Positions 10,313-22,159 of a DNA stretch of 60,000 nucleotides are shown piece by piece. The DNA is from Takakia lepidozioides (taxonomy: Eukaryota; Streptophyta; Takakiopsida; Takakiales; Takakiaceae). How positions within the stretch are numbered: the first letter of the stretch is position 1; every line of letters begins with the position of its first letter. The stretch is from NCBI GenBank assembly GCA_030704615.1, contig CM060732.1, positions 5,644,001 through 5,704,000 of the forward strand, written 5' to 3'. Below the pieces are notes generated by a model that searched no databases, was not told the DNA's origin, and saw only the letters and a list, made by a program, of their open reading frames with translations. The position numbers and the translations under genes were made by a program.

Positions 10313-10949
10313 GACTGCCTACTTGCATCTTTACAGCCCCCAGCCCTTCCCACTCTACCCTGGGTGACCAAGGCGATACAGACTGCACTTCACACACACA
10401 TGCTTGGCTAGTCTGCTTGCATTGGAGCTCTCTCTCACAAGTCGATCTCTCCACAGACCTTGACGCCCAAATTCATGCGCAGATTCATGATCCCATCTCG
10501 CCAAACGAAAACTTCCCTCGTCTGTTTGAATCATACTCCGACAAGTGTCAACGAGCGTGTCACACCCGACAGTGAGAGTGGAAGGCAGTGTCAAGCTTTC
10601 TGTAGTGCTAGAAGCGCTTGGAATTTGGCTTACAATAGTGCTCTAGGACACCTCGGGTCATGACTGCAATGGGTTTCCCCTTCATTTCACCTCTCAGATC
10701 GTGGCATATGACAATGCAGAGTGGGAGTCATGTAGAGTTCAAAAATGCACAGAGGGTTTTATATCTCCAGAAAATCGAAAGATCTCACTTACCATATAAA
10801 AGAGGCTAAGAGAAATCATATGGAAGAATGGCTGGCTCATCTTTTTTTAGACTTTTGAAAATTACCAGGGCACAATTTGAAAAAGAAACCGGTAACTCAC
10901 CGGCAGTTCCCGGTGGCCGTCTCTTCAGGACTTCTTCACTGTGGTAGCT
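10313..10949. promoter_or_regulatory. Divergent intergenic region between PHT4;6 and LIP2, left part
   Basis: About 640 bp upstream of PHT4;6, bounded on the right by the tandem repeat. It must hold the PHT4;6 promoter, but I see no element I can name with confidence and no open frame of interest. Confidence 0.4.
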
Positions 10950-11399
10950 AGAAGAAGCGATTGATTAGGGAGGAAGAGAAGAGAAACAACACAATTGAAT
11001 GTTATCCCAAGGTGTGGTGGATGGTGTGTAGTTGATGACGCAGTATATCGGTTTCATGTTGGAGGAAGGGATTGAGAGTGGAATCGAAGTGATGGAAGAG
11101 AAGAGAAGCAACAGAACTGAATGTTCTCTCTCCCAAGGTGTGGTGGATGAGGTGTAGTTGAGGACGCAGTATATCGGTTTTATGTTGGAGGAAGAGATTG
11201 CGAGTAGGAATTGAAGTGATGGAGGAGAAGAGAAGCAACAGAAGTGAATGTTATCTCTCCCAAGGTGTGGTGGATGGGGTGTAGTGGAGGAGACAGTGTA
11301 TCGGTTTTGTGTGTGAGGGTGATAAGGAGAGTGCGGGTGTGAAGAATGTTGTGTTGGAGGTAGGGGATGTAGGACGTGAGGCGGAGAAGAGAGAAAGTG
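10950..11399 (+). repeat. 126-127 bp tandem repeat, about 3.5 decaying copies, directly upstream of LIP2
   Basis: The phrase CCCAAGGTGTGGTGGATG recurs at about 11006, 11132 and 11259, giving spacings of 126 and 127 bp. Each unit continues with GTAGTTGA-GACGCAGTATATCGG-TTT-TGTTGGAGGAAG and ends with AGAGAAG-AACAGAA-TGAATGTT. A partial unit precedes the first full copy, and a decayed one reaches the start codon of LIP2. The array forms the 5' flank or leader of that gene. Confidence 0.85.
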
Positions 11400-12143
11400 A
11401 TGACAGTGGGAAGGAGGTTAGAGGTGTGGAGGATGGGGATCGTACGCTATGCAGAGGCGCTGGCCCTGCAGAATGAGCTGGTGGCACAGCGCCGTGCGGG
11501 GGATATCTGTGACACCGTGTTGTCATTGCAGCACCCCCCAACATTCACCGTGGGAAAGCGGCGCACTCTCCACAACCTTCTCTCCTCTGCTGACACTCTT
11601 CAGAGCCTGGGAGCTGAGGTCCATCATGCTGAAAGGGGTGGCGACATCACGTTCCATGGACCCCGGCAGGCAATTCTGTATCCCATAATATCGTTGAGAG
11701 ATCTAGGGCTGGGGGCCCGCAAGTATGTTGAAGGCCTGGAGGACACCATGATCAGAGTAGCTGGTCTGTACGGGGTGAATGCCAAAGGAAGAATGGAGAA
11801 ACAAACGGGAGTGTGGGTCCATGACCGCAAGATCGGTGCCATTGGGGTGAGGATCTCGTCTGGCGGCATTACCTCGCACGGCCTCGCCTTCAACATAGAT
11901 CCTGATCTAAGCTTCTTCTCACACATTGTGCCATGTGGAATCGCAGACAAGGAGGTGACTGCTCTGATCAGAGAAAGCTCTTCAGTGGTGCTCAAGGAAG
12001 AGGAGGTGACTGAGCAGCTAATTCAGAGCCTTGCAGAAGTGTTTGGGTTTCAAGCATTCAAGCGGGCCTCTGAAGCCCTCAGCCATGTGAACAGCCAAGA
12101 TAATAGGGATGACAACAAGTGTAAAGCTGAGCACTGTTCTTGA
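11400..12143 (+). CDS. LIP2: Octanoyltransferase (lipoyl(octanoyl) transferase), LipB family
   Basis: The protein of 247 residues moves octanoyl groups from acyl carrier protein to the lipoyl domains of target enzymes such as the glycine decarboxylase H protein and 2-oxoacid dehydrogenases; in plants LIP2 acts in mitochondria. Seen here: LEVWRMG near the N-terminus, LSLQHPPTFTVGKRRT, RGGDITFHGPRQAILYPI, TGVWVHDRKIGAIGVRIS and HIVPCGIADKEVT. The family catalytic pair is the lysine of RKIGAIG (about K144) and the cysteine of VPCG (about C179); both are present. I start at the ATG at 11400. The frame stays open eight codons upstream only from a GTG, and plant LIP2 proteins begin close to the LEVW block. 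Usual GPGQ is GPRQ here, as other plants vary at this site. Single exon, no damage. There is no obvious long presequence, as in other plant LIP2 proteins. Confidence 0.93.
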   Translation: MTVGRRLEVWRMGIVRYAEALALQNELVAQRRAGDICDTVLSLQHPPTFTVGKRRTLHNLLSSADTLQSLGAEVHHAERGGDITFHGPRQAILYPIISLRDLGLGARKYVEGLEDTMIRVAGLYGVNAKGRMEKQTGVWVHDRKIGAIGVRISSGGITSHGLAFNIDPDLSFFSHIVPCGIADKEVTALIRESSSVVLKEEEVTEQLIQSLAEVFGFQAFKRASEALSHVNSQDNRDDNKCKAEHCS

Positions 12144-13183
12144 TGCAGCTTGCAGCTGTCACCCAACATTCACCCAGCAAAGTCTGTCCATACTGCGGTT
12201 GGAACACTGATCATTGAAGACTTGTTAGTGAGAAAGGTACTCATGTACATCTATTTCAAATGGCTTGCTAAAGCTCTCGGATTCTACCCTGCCATTTTGT
12301 GCTGAGCAGCTTTTCCATGCACCGGCTTTGGGCAAAGCCAATGTTGAAGCACAATGCAAAAACTATTCATGGTGTTTTGAGGGCACACAAGGCCAAGGGC
12401 TTCTTTGAAGTCCATGATATATGCTGTACGTCAATCTGGTCTACACTCCAACTGGCCTGAAGCTGGCAGAATCTGACATGTTGATAGAGACGGGAGTATC
12501 TTTCGGAGATCTAAAAGATAATACAACATTTGCATGTTTCTAACAAGAAGAAGCATGACTTGAGAGAGTAAATGATTTGCAAAATGCAGGTTGTGCGGCT
12601 AATTGACCTCAACAGGTGACTTAATGTTCACTGTGAAGAGCACCTATGAAGACAAATTAGCCACTCGACCTGCAAGAAAATGCCAGCTTCCCGTAGCCTG
12701 GTTTTTTGTTTCATTCTCACCAGACTGATTCTGCACCACCCAGGCAGGTATAAGTCTCATAGACATGAAAGTCCTGATGTGTAAAACCCAACATGTAAAC
12801 CCCTCAGGTATGCACTGCATGTCACATGGAAGCACTAGCTGAAGGAGCTACACAAAATGCGGTGAATTGTTGCACAGTTGATCCTTCCTTCTCTCTCATC
12901 TGCATTTTAGGGTAGCTCTGCACATCAATTGATAAAATTACTTGAGGTACTCTGAGGGACCCAAATCAACTTCAGTTGAGTGTCACTACAGAAGTTAGTA
13001 GTTAGTAGTTCAGCACTTCCCCTTGTCACCCCATTGCAAGAGTGGAACCTTGGTCACGTCAACACAGGTTCTGCTGCAGTTTGTATTTTGTCTTCAGCTC
13101 GGTTGTGAGTTCAGATATTAGATGTGAGAATCTTGTTGAAATAACGATTCATTCTGACAGGTAGGCAGCTCAAAAGAGGTCTG
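12144..13183. other. Convergent 3' flanks of LIP2 and NAGLU
   Basis: The two genes end toward each other across about 1 kb. No open frame with a recognisable domain and no repeat was seen. Confidence 0.5.
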
Positions 13184-16100
13184 TTATGTATGGAGGCCCT
13201 TAAGAAGACTCTCATACTTGCTCAATAAGATTCTTGTGATTTCAAGAGCATCACCCTTTGGATGAACAGGATATATGTCACTGGCAACCTGCCACTGATT
13301 AGTCAGTTCAATCCATTCTTGTCTCCAAACATCAAATGCAAAAGGTGTATGGTTGTAGAGTGCTTGCTGCAGATGGTGAATATACAGTGAAGCTCGAGGT
13401 AGATAATAATCACGCACCAGGCCACTCCACATCTTGTTGGCTGCACATAGATCCTCAAAAATGAGTACAACTAAGTCCACTCTAGAAGGTTGTGTATGTA
13501 GGTGATAATTATACCTCTTATGACCCTGTCAACTTGAGAAGGGTGAAATGAGTTTGGGGTTATCACTTGTCATACCATGGAATAACCACCAGTTTCATAC
13601 TTCCCTCTGTTAGCAATACAAATGGGCAGGATCCAGAATCTAGTAAGAGTACTAAAGGAAGAGGACTTCAAATGCCTATGCAGCCTTAAGGATGTGTAGT
13701 CTAAACACAACAGGCAAAACCGTCTACTTTACTTGATGGTCTCATGTTGATATCAATGCAGCACAGAAGCCTTTCAAAACTACCAGACACTGTGTTTGAC
13801 ATACTTCACATACCATAGTCATGGAGTGGGTTTGGCTTGAAGGGAGTGTTGTCGAACCACATTGTGATTTGTGTCCTTGCATTCCATTCATACTGCCACG
13901 CAAGAAGCCAAGAGAACATTTAACATTAGAGCTGCAGTTCGTCACCAGCCTTCATGCATGCAAGTTTGCCTTCTGTCTTGTTTTACTGTATGAAGTCAGT
14001 GGCAAACTCACAAGTGTCCTTTCTGCTTTGGTGGTTGAAAGGGACTTGGCACTTTCTATCCATGGCCCGAGCAGGAACTCTTCACTAGAGCCAAGTAGAA
14101 GATCCAGATCAGACAACAACTCCAGAAAGCAATGGCTCAGCTTGTCCAGTTTGGCAACTTTGTTCAGCTGAAAAGCTGCGAGTATTTGAGAATAGAGCTC
14201 GTTTGCTAGCTTGGAGAGCACCTGCCTTGTAAGATCCACCACGTCATATCTGCCAGCCATTGACAACCACTACCGGCACTTAGCCCTTCAGTCTACTGAT
14301 CTCAAAGGTTAATCTCTCAAGAATTGAAAAGAGATGGAGAGAGAAACCTGTAAGGGGCGTTGCCACTCAACGCATCAGCTGAAGAAAGGAGAAACTGCAG
14401 TGCTTGTGCAGCATCTGTGGAGGTATACCAAATATGAGGACTATGCCCTAGTAACTGTGGTCTTTGTGAAGAATTTGAGCGGGTCAGATGATTTGTCTCC
14501 CTCAGCAACTTATGCCTAAGGAATCCGGAGAATCCATACAACTCCACCAAAGAAGGCTTTTGATCTGGAAATTCAACAATCACATCTCCATTATGATCCT
14601 GCAAACAGAACAGACCATCAGAAAAGGAGAAGAACCCATAGGCCCTCAAAGCAAGGTCACAGAAAACTCAAGAACATGATGAATACCTTAACTGCCGATA
14701 GCGGTTTCAGCTGTCCAAGGACGTTAGAGTGTTTCCGAGAGAATGTGTGACTGATTTCAGGCCTCTAAGGGATTAAAAGTCAGAAATTACAGCAACTCCA
14801 TCTGAGCAGTTGTAAATGGTGCGATGTAATATCTTCCACGCTGCTTCTGCACCAGGTGCAGACTTCCCATATCGTCTTGCTGAATATTCCTTGATCCATT
14901 CCTGATCACACCAAAAATTTCATGGTTGGATGCCCTGTCTTTTGTGCCTAGGGGTATCAAACTCACCAATTCCCAAGCTTGAGAGGTTTAGCACCCCTGC
15001 CCTACTACTATCAATTTACTCCAACAGGTTATTGGAACCTTGTTTTCCTCACTATGTGCATTTGACCCTTCTTCCTTCTTTGTCTCTCAAAATTTTCCTA
15101 TAGCAAATCTGGAAGGCCAGAACCAGCTTCATATTTTGAGCAACCCCCAAAACTGCAGTAAACAGAAAATTTCCACAAGTGAAGTGGAGCCCTGCTGCAC
15201 TCCTCACATCCGCATGGCCCCACTTTCTGCTTCATCCAAACCAGACATCAGGTCTATGGCTGCAAAGCTATGGATGGCCAAGCAACATCTACTGAGTATG
15301 GTATCGTGATCTCTCTCTCTCTCTCACTAAGGCAGGAGAAAGAAAGGTTCTCTGACAAGGACCCTTTAAAGACATGCAGTAGAAGTGAAAAGAATTTGAT
15401 AGGTTCACCTCTACATGAACACTCTGGTTGCGGAACGCCATCTCAGCCATCAGGTCATATACAACCGGGTTTTGCTCAATGCCTTCCATACACATGCCAA
15501 CTCCAACCTGGCAGTCCGTGGACAAAATCTCCAAAATCACAATCTACCAACACTTATACGATATTAGAGAGTGTTCCCAAATATACATATGTCTTTGTGT
15601 GTATATATGTTCCTGAATTCTATGAGCCACAGATGGATCTGAAGTAACAACATCAAGACAGCCAACTTCCTTCTAAATCCCCTGGGGCTCTTTGTTCCCA
15701 GGTACATAAAAGACCAAACTTTTCCAAACATGCTGGCAGTGCAGTAAGGGCTAGGGGTCTTTCGGAGAAGGCTCTTGTGATTGGTCAAAGTAAGGAGGAT
15801 TGTATTCATTTTGTGAGGGGTGGGGATTTTGAATAGCAACAATTTGAGCAGGAAATACCATGGTTGAGTTTTGACTGGTGAAGGCGTCAATAGGTCCAGA
15901 ACCCACTTCATCAAGCCGCCCATACATCTCCACATTTCCACCAAAATTGTGCAGCATACACCTGCAGCTTAACCGTATTACCACTGCTTTCTTCCCAACA
16001 CAACACTATTTCTCAGGGTATTTGCAAGGGAGATACCCCACTCCATACTTTTAGTGAGTAGATAAGGAAAAAGTGGGCTGGAATGAATATGCTGGGAATC

Positions 16101-19100
16101 AGAGACAATAGCTTACCAGATGTAAGGAATCCCATAGAAGTGATTTGATCGTTGCCATACAGGCTTCACATCTGCGAATAGATCTAGAACCACCATCTTC
16201 CCCACTGGAACTGAATGCAACAATGCCTGCTTAGCCAGGAGATCACAATACCATGCCAGTCAGTGTGCTTCTAGTTCTTGGAATCCAGCAAGGAGGGATC
16301 CCACACTCTTACAGCAGAATGCAGTGAGCTTGAAATTTTAGACTAGGAATGTTTAAAGAATTACATGTTCTTCAAATATGATTAAGGACTTCTGAACGAC
16401 TTGCAATTACTCCGGCCGGCAACACACTCTGAAGGAGAGTATGTAACCACTCCTCTTAACACCAGAACAGAAAAACCAGCAACTGGCCCAGAATGAATGC
16501 AACACATTACACGCGCCACAGATGTCAGAGAAATCACAAAGGTTGCAAACCACCTATCTTGGCATCAGACCTGCATTTGGGGAGGCTTCCAAAACCAATC
16601 ATCTGATGCAAACAACCAACCCTGCACACACTCACAGTCATCAACAACATGCCTGTTTCAAGTCTACGGCAGTTCCTGATGAAGAGGGTAATCCTGATGT
16701 TCTGTCAGACAGCTCCCTCCCTCCCCTCCTCATACATGCTCAGGATGCAACTAACCATGACCACAAGAATAGATGCTGATGCCTGAGAGGACTTCATCTA
16801 GCTTTGGCAAGCATGTGGTTGCCTTGCATTCAATCTAGAGAGATTTAATGGGGAGGAAACTTGCCTGCATGAGCCAAATGGCAGCTTGGTCACCAGCACT
16901 CATTGCTTCAAATACAGCTGTGCCAAGAGCTGAGATGTAGAGTGGGTCATCAGTTGGTGGTATATTCTCGTTGAAGGTATCACTACATCAGAGAAGACAC
17001 TGTGAGGGTCCTCCCTGAGAATATACACAAGGCCTCAAGTCTGAGGTGCTGATTTGCACACATTCTAAATTATATCACCATATGTTGGACTGATACCTCG
17101 AGTCAAGATTATTTCGAGAGACACAAATACATTCTAATCACTGCGAGTAGCCAGGCTACACTTATTTGAATAAGGAACAGGAAGGGTGAAGACGGAGAGG
17201 ACAGTTCATCGGCTCAGAGACAGGTAAGGGGAAGAAAGAGGAGTCAGGAGTAGAGGTGAAGCCCACCAGTTATAGATATGTTGTGTTCCACCATATTCTG
17301 CAGACCACAAGGTGGGTCAGAAGTACATTATATGCATTAAACACACCGCTAGGTGAAATATGACCGTTTGCAGATAATTGACAATACTGAAGACTCTCCC
17401 CAGATGCAACTTACTGTGGATGACAAAATCTTGTTCAAGTTCACAAAAAATCTAAACATTTTCCAATGTAGTGTTTGTAAATTCCTGGATGTAGAACTGC
17501 ACCTTTGATCTGCTGCAGCACGAAGGCCTTTCCAATTTCCACAAAAAGTGGGTCTGTAGGATCCAAAAGGAATGTACAGCACCACCTCGGGTCACCATCC
17601 ACTGTATTCCTGGTCATTGCACTCTCAATTCAGCCTCAGATACTTCACTCATCAACCCAGCTCACCTTCAACTTGTTTTCAACTCGTATTTTGGACTCTT
17701 ATCCTGTCTCCCACCCTCCTATTAATACAAGGAGAGTGAGAGGTTACAACAGCAACACATTAAAGTGAGAGCAACAAGGTGGAAAACACAAGAGTGATGT
17801 ATCATAAGCTCTGAATATTGACCTGTCTGTGACCGACTTGCCACTTTTGGGCAAGATTATGCACATATTCCAAACATGCAAAAAGAAGACTTTCATGAAC
17901 CACCAGGGCAGGATAATATTCTAAGTTGCAACTTGAGTAGTATCCAAAGCAGATTGTGAAGAAACCCAAACACGGGGCAAGATCAAACCATTCGCCTAGC
18001 TGAGTAATTTTCGCTCTGGGGTTTACTCTGGATATGGCAGCCGGAATATTTCCAGAGAAGGCAGGTAACACTGCAGTAAGCATGTACACAGTCAAAACGC
18101 TCACAATCCTCCAAGATTGATTTTTTCAAACTACGTCTGCACCTCAGGTTCATTGACTCTTGTTCAAACTTGCTCAGCAATCAAAGGATTTCATATGAGA
18201 CAACTCAACTCTACCTAAAAATACAGGAATGTGGTAGTGGGAAGAAAGCAAGTCAGAGAGAGAAAGATTCAAGCCCTAATTCCAAAGACATCGTTTAACT
18301 ACGGTCCACCAGGTCAAACAGTAGGAGATCTGCACAGCCTACCAGGAGTCATGCCAAGGTCACGCATGCGATTAAGAATCTGGATTTGCAACTGCAGCTG
18401 CTGGTCCAGCCACGACTGAGGCAATGGTCCTCCCCACCTGCAACAATGCTGTATCTGTCAAACTTTCTACTTTTCTGAGCAGACCCACTGCATAGTACCA
18501 AGCTGAAATTCGGAGTTGATTGACTACAAAGATGTGATGGAGTGACAGACAGCAGTGCATGTTACCTGTGAAGATTCCCCATTCTAGCCCAGGCCAGAAA
18601 AGATGGTCCACCAAAGTAGTCATCGAGATCAGCCTTGGTTAAGTTGAAGGCCTCACTCTGTCAACAAATTCTGCACTCTTCAGTTCATCAGTGGCTAAAG
18701 GTGTTAAATCTAAAGTCTAGTTGAATTGAAGTTCCTCCCTTTCTTCCCTCCATAATGTCTATGTTTAATGCATCTCCCTCTAGGCACAGTGCCTTTCAGT
18801 GCAATCACAGCCACAAGCCCAAGCGATATGGCAATTCTGCCTCGGTTTTCATACCCTGGGTCAAAACCCACAGCTGGCGACGAACGGGTTGACATCCCAC
18901 AGAGACTATGCCCAGAATAGCCAACATCGGCATTGTACAGTCAAGGAGTACATTCTCTCTCTCAGCAAGGACTTTATGAAGCATGAATGAGATCCTAGCA
19001 AATCTGCTCTTCGTCACAATCTCTGAAGGGCCTCAAGGACTACCCAAATGACCCTACTACACTGGGCACTTTGAACTGAGAGTAGGTTCTCCACCTCTTT

Positions 19101-22100
19101 ACATTGCAGTAATCCAGCTAGGAAAAGGGGAACCTATAAGTCTAGGCGAGGTCCTGTTTGAAAGCACCTGAATCTGTCGGTTCAGTTTGAGAAGCTTAAG
19201 ACTATGTCAAAAGGAGTGGCTCTCCTTGGGTCAGAATGTGGGGGTGAATATTGGTGCCAAAAAATTGAGGACAACAGCTTTGCTGAGAAAAATCAGCAGG
19301 CCAGAATCATCTTCATCCCTTCTTGCCTGTCCCAAACTGGAGTGCGCCTCTGCAATATGGAGGGCTCCCTCCTAACCTTCTGTCTCCTCTACCACCCTTG
19401 TCTGCTACCTCAGCACCAGGTATGAGGTGTATGGCCACCAACCAAAGTAAAGGAGCCATCTGTATCACTCTCTCCCAATACACAATTGGAGCTATGGCAC
19501 AAAGTGCTAGCCTAGAAGTGGTTGCCAGGTGATATCAGCCTTGAAGACCCGCTAGATGACAACCTTACTCCCTCCTCTATGAAGTCAGTACTGACAATGG
19601 GGTCTACAGTTCAAATCTTAGACATGCCCTCACTCTGCAAGGATCAAGACCCAAGTGGGATGAGTTCATGTCTCCAGAAGCCTGAGCTTCGCTGATCTTT
19701 GAGCAAGGTCAATCTAGAGGGCTACAAACAGGATGCAAGTGGCTAACTGTAGAGCCATAGCAATCTAGCAGTCATGAAATTCTAGGAACAAAGGATCTGC
19801 ATGAATCACGTATTCATGTTAAGAAATGTTGTGGGGTAGGTGAATTTTTATGACACCTGAAAAACTTTCTGCCAGATAGCCTCTTGGCCTGTAAAAGCAA
19901 GTGGCAAGTTGATGCCTTGCAATGCCATCCAGTCAATCTCCTTCTCCCATCGTTCCCAATTCCACCACACATAGGAATCTGCAAAGACGACACCATTCTC
20001 CTGAGTGCTTTAAGACTTGCCTACCTTCGAAACTCCCTTGACACAAACATATCTTTCTTCCTCTCTTTTTCATTATCTGTGACAGTAGCAGTTCTGGAAA
20101 CAGCATAGTTCTCTGTAGTATGCTGTCATAGCACCACTTAAAATCAAGCCAACGCAAGTTCCATGGCCACATCAGGCTGAATTTCCCTCCCTGGTGGACG
20201 AAATCGCACCGAGTGGTTCCAGAAGGGTTCAAAACTTCTGGGAGATCGTCATCTTCTGTCAATCAAGAAAGCTTTTCAAGTAATTTTAGACGGGGCAGTT
20301 GTTCCAACTAAATTGTGTCAGTGTTACAAGGACTGCGGCACGACTGTGCCAGGGAACAGAAACAGGACCAATCCACAGACATCCATGTGTAAGGAAACCA
20401 GTGCAGCCATGAGATTATGCAACCCTCGAAAGTGAGAAGTTCTGCTGGTCTCTGTTTTCCAAATTGATTCAAACAGAAGTCTATCTCAGGAAGGCATAGA
20501 GGAATCAGCAAACTAGGAAATTTTCACATACAGCTGGAAGTGACAACATTCTGATAGTAGTTCCACTCCACAGCTCGCAGTATTGTCACCCCATCATCTT
20601 GTACATGTGGCAGAGCCCCCGGATTAGGAACAGTAAGAAGTTGCACCCCTCCAGTCTTGTCCCAAGACACATGGGCCCCACACCAGTACTTTAGGTACCA
20701 GTGTAAGCCTGCACATAGCTCCACACCTGTTGTTCCCAAGATACTGCCACCACTCTTAAGCTTTAAAAGACATCATTGTAGGATGATACATAAGCAAAAC
20801 TTTTAAGTGGAAGGATCAGCTCACTACGGAAAACCAGCCCCACGGCTTTGATTGAGGATTGTTTGGGATTGAGGACAACACTGTATTCTAGTGTTACCCT
20901 GAATTACCAAACCTTCCATACATTGATAAATTCTTCAGGAGGCCATGTGCTGTAGGCTTTTACAAGTTTGAAGAGCACTGATGTTCAAGTTTGTTCATGT
21001 TGGCAAGCTCAAGCTGCCCGAAAGGGAAACCTTGTCGAAAAGTGTGAAGAGGATATCAGATAATTGAAGCACACGGATCCAGCTAGCTGAGCACACGGAT
21101 GTCACCGATAGGAATAGACCTTATTTCTGGTGCTCCCACTTGCTTCTCTGAAGAAGGATAATTTTTAAGTTGGAAGCATGCCTTTCCGCTGCACTCCTCC
21201 TGTTTTCCAAGCACTAGTGTTAATACTGAATTTGTAGGCTCCTTGTCACTTCACAGGTAGACTTAATGTTGAGAAGTAAGACTGAGAAGTAAGACTAAAG
21301 AAAAACCTCTAATGTGCAGCATATGTAACTCAGTTGTAATGTATGAGATTACCAGATGACATCAACATAGAAGCATATGTTGGGTGCCATCCAACTGAGA
21401 CATCAGCAATGAGTCCAAGCACCAGTGATAAATGTGTGGAATTGTATAGATTGGTAGGTGCATGAGCAGAATGCACTATTTTTTTGTCAAGTGGATCTCT
21501 TTAGAGATACCGAGTTCATGGATATTTCAACACGTAAGCAGCACAGTCTACTTTGTTGTTACACGTCGAAGATCAAGGATGTAGGCACTAGGGACGTTGT
21601 AGGTACGGCAGCTTGAAGCACAGTAGACAATATTGATGGCAAATTCCCTGGAATTCGCAGCGTTTGCAGATTTTCATCGTTACTGACCCTGAGATGTTGA
21701 GGGATAAAGTACTGTTGCCGCTGGCATGACATAATAATAAGCGAAAATTACATCGAAACCAAAAGAGCGATTCGGCTTGTAAATTGGAACTGAAGGATGC
21801 ATACGCAGCTTTAGCACGGAATTACTTCTCCATCCTTCGAAATGTAACAGACAAAACTCGCGGTATTTTGCAGCTTTTCGAAAATGCAAATGAAGATAAT
21901 CTCTCTGAAAATGAAGTATACAGAAAAGGAAAAACAAACAGAAAATTCCGACCTTAGATACAATGCGGAGCTCAAAACTGGAAGAATGGACGGGAAGAAG
22001 TCTTGTCAGCACGGACCGTGCTGCACTCTCCTGTACGGAGGCCGGTTTCCTCTCCAATTCCGTTCTCTTCCAAAACGACTCATACTCCGGCATCCGCACA

Positions 22101-22159
22101 GTTCCACAAGACACCACGCAAACGAGAGCGAAGAGGACGCAGACGAGCAGTCCCTCCAT
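13184..22159 (-). CDS. NAGLU: Alpha-N-acetylglucosaminidase (GH89), complete 19-exon gene
   Basis: The 814-aa product removes terminal alpha-linked N-acetylglucosamine; the plant orthologue is CYL1. Exons: 22159-21953, 21199-21120, 20743-20532, 19978-19857, 18657-18566, 18437-18343, 18070-17989, 17609-17503, 17297-17267, 16982-16865, 16621-16571, 16226-16117, 15961-15859, 15507-15409, 14901-14791, 14598-14348, 14249-14012, 13892-13814, 13440-13184. All phases close. M1 is followed by a hydrophobic signal peptide ([16 protein letters not shown]). Blocks in order: [163 protein letters not shown]. By family knowledge the catalytic glutamates lie in DTFNE (about E348) and CMEG (about E478); both are kept. 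The donor after exon 10 is GC (CAG/GCAAGT); the others are GT. Exon 9 is only 31 bp. Length matches the roughly 800-aa plant family. Confidence 0.95.

Noticed and set aside
11376-11399. Eight extra codons at the LIP2 start
   Set aside because: They begin with GTG, not ATG, and lie within the decayed tandem repeat; plant LIP2 starts close to the LEVW block.
15040-15309. Open + frame of 89 codons and matching minus-strand text inside NAGLU
   Set aside because: I first tried to place the NAGLU ARRYG...YNC exon here, but the true exon is at 14791-14901 with perfect phase; this stretch is intron.
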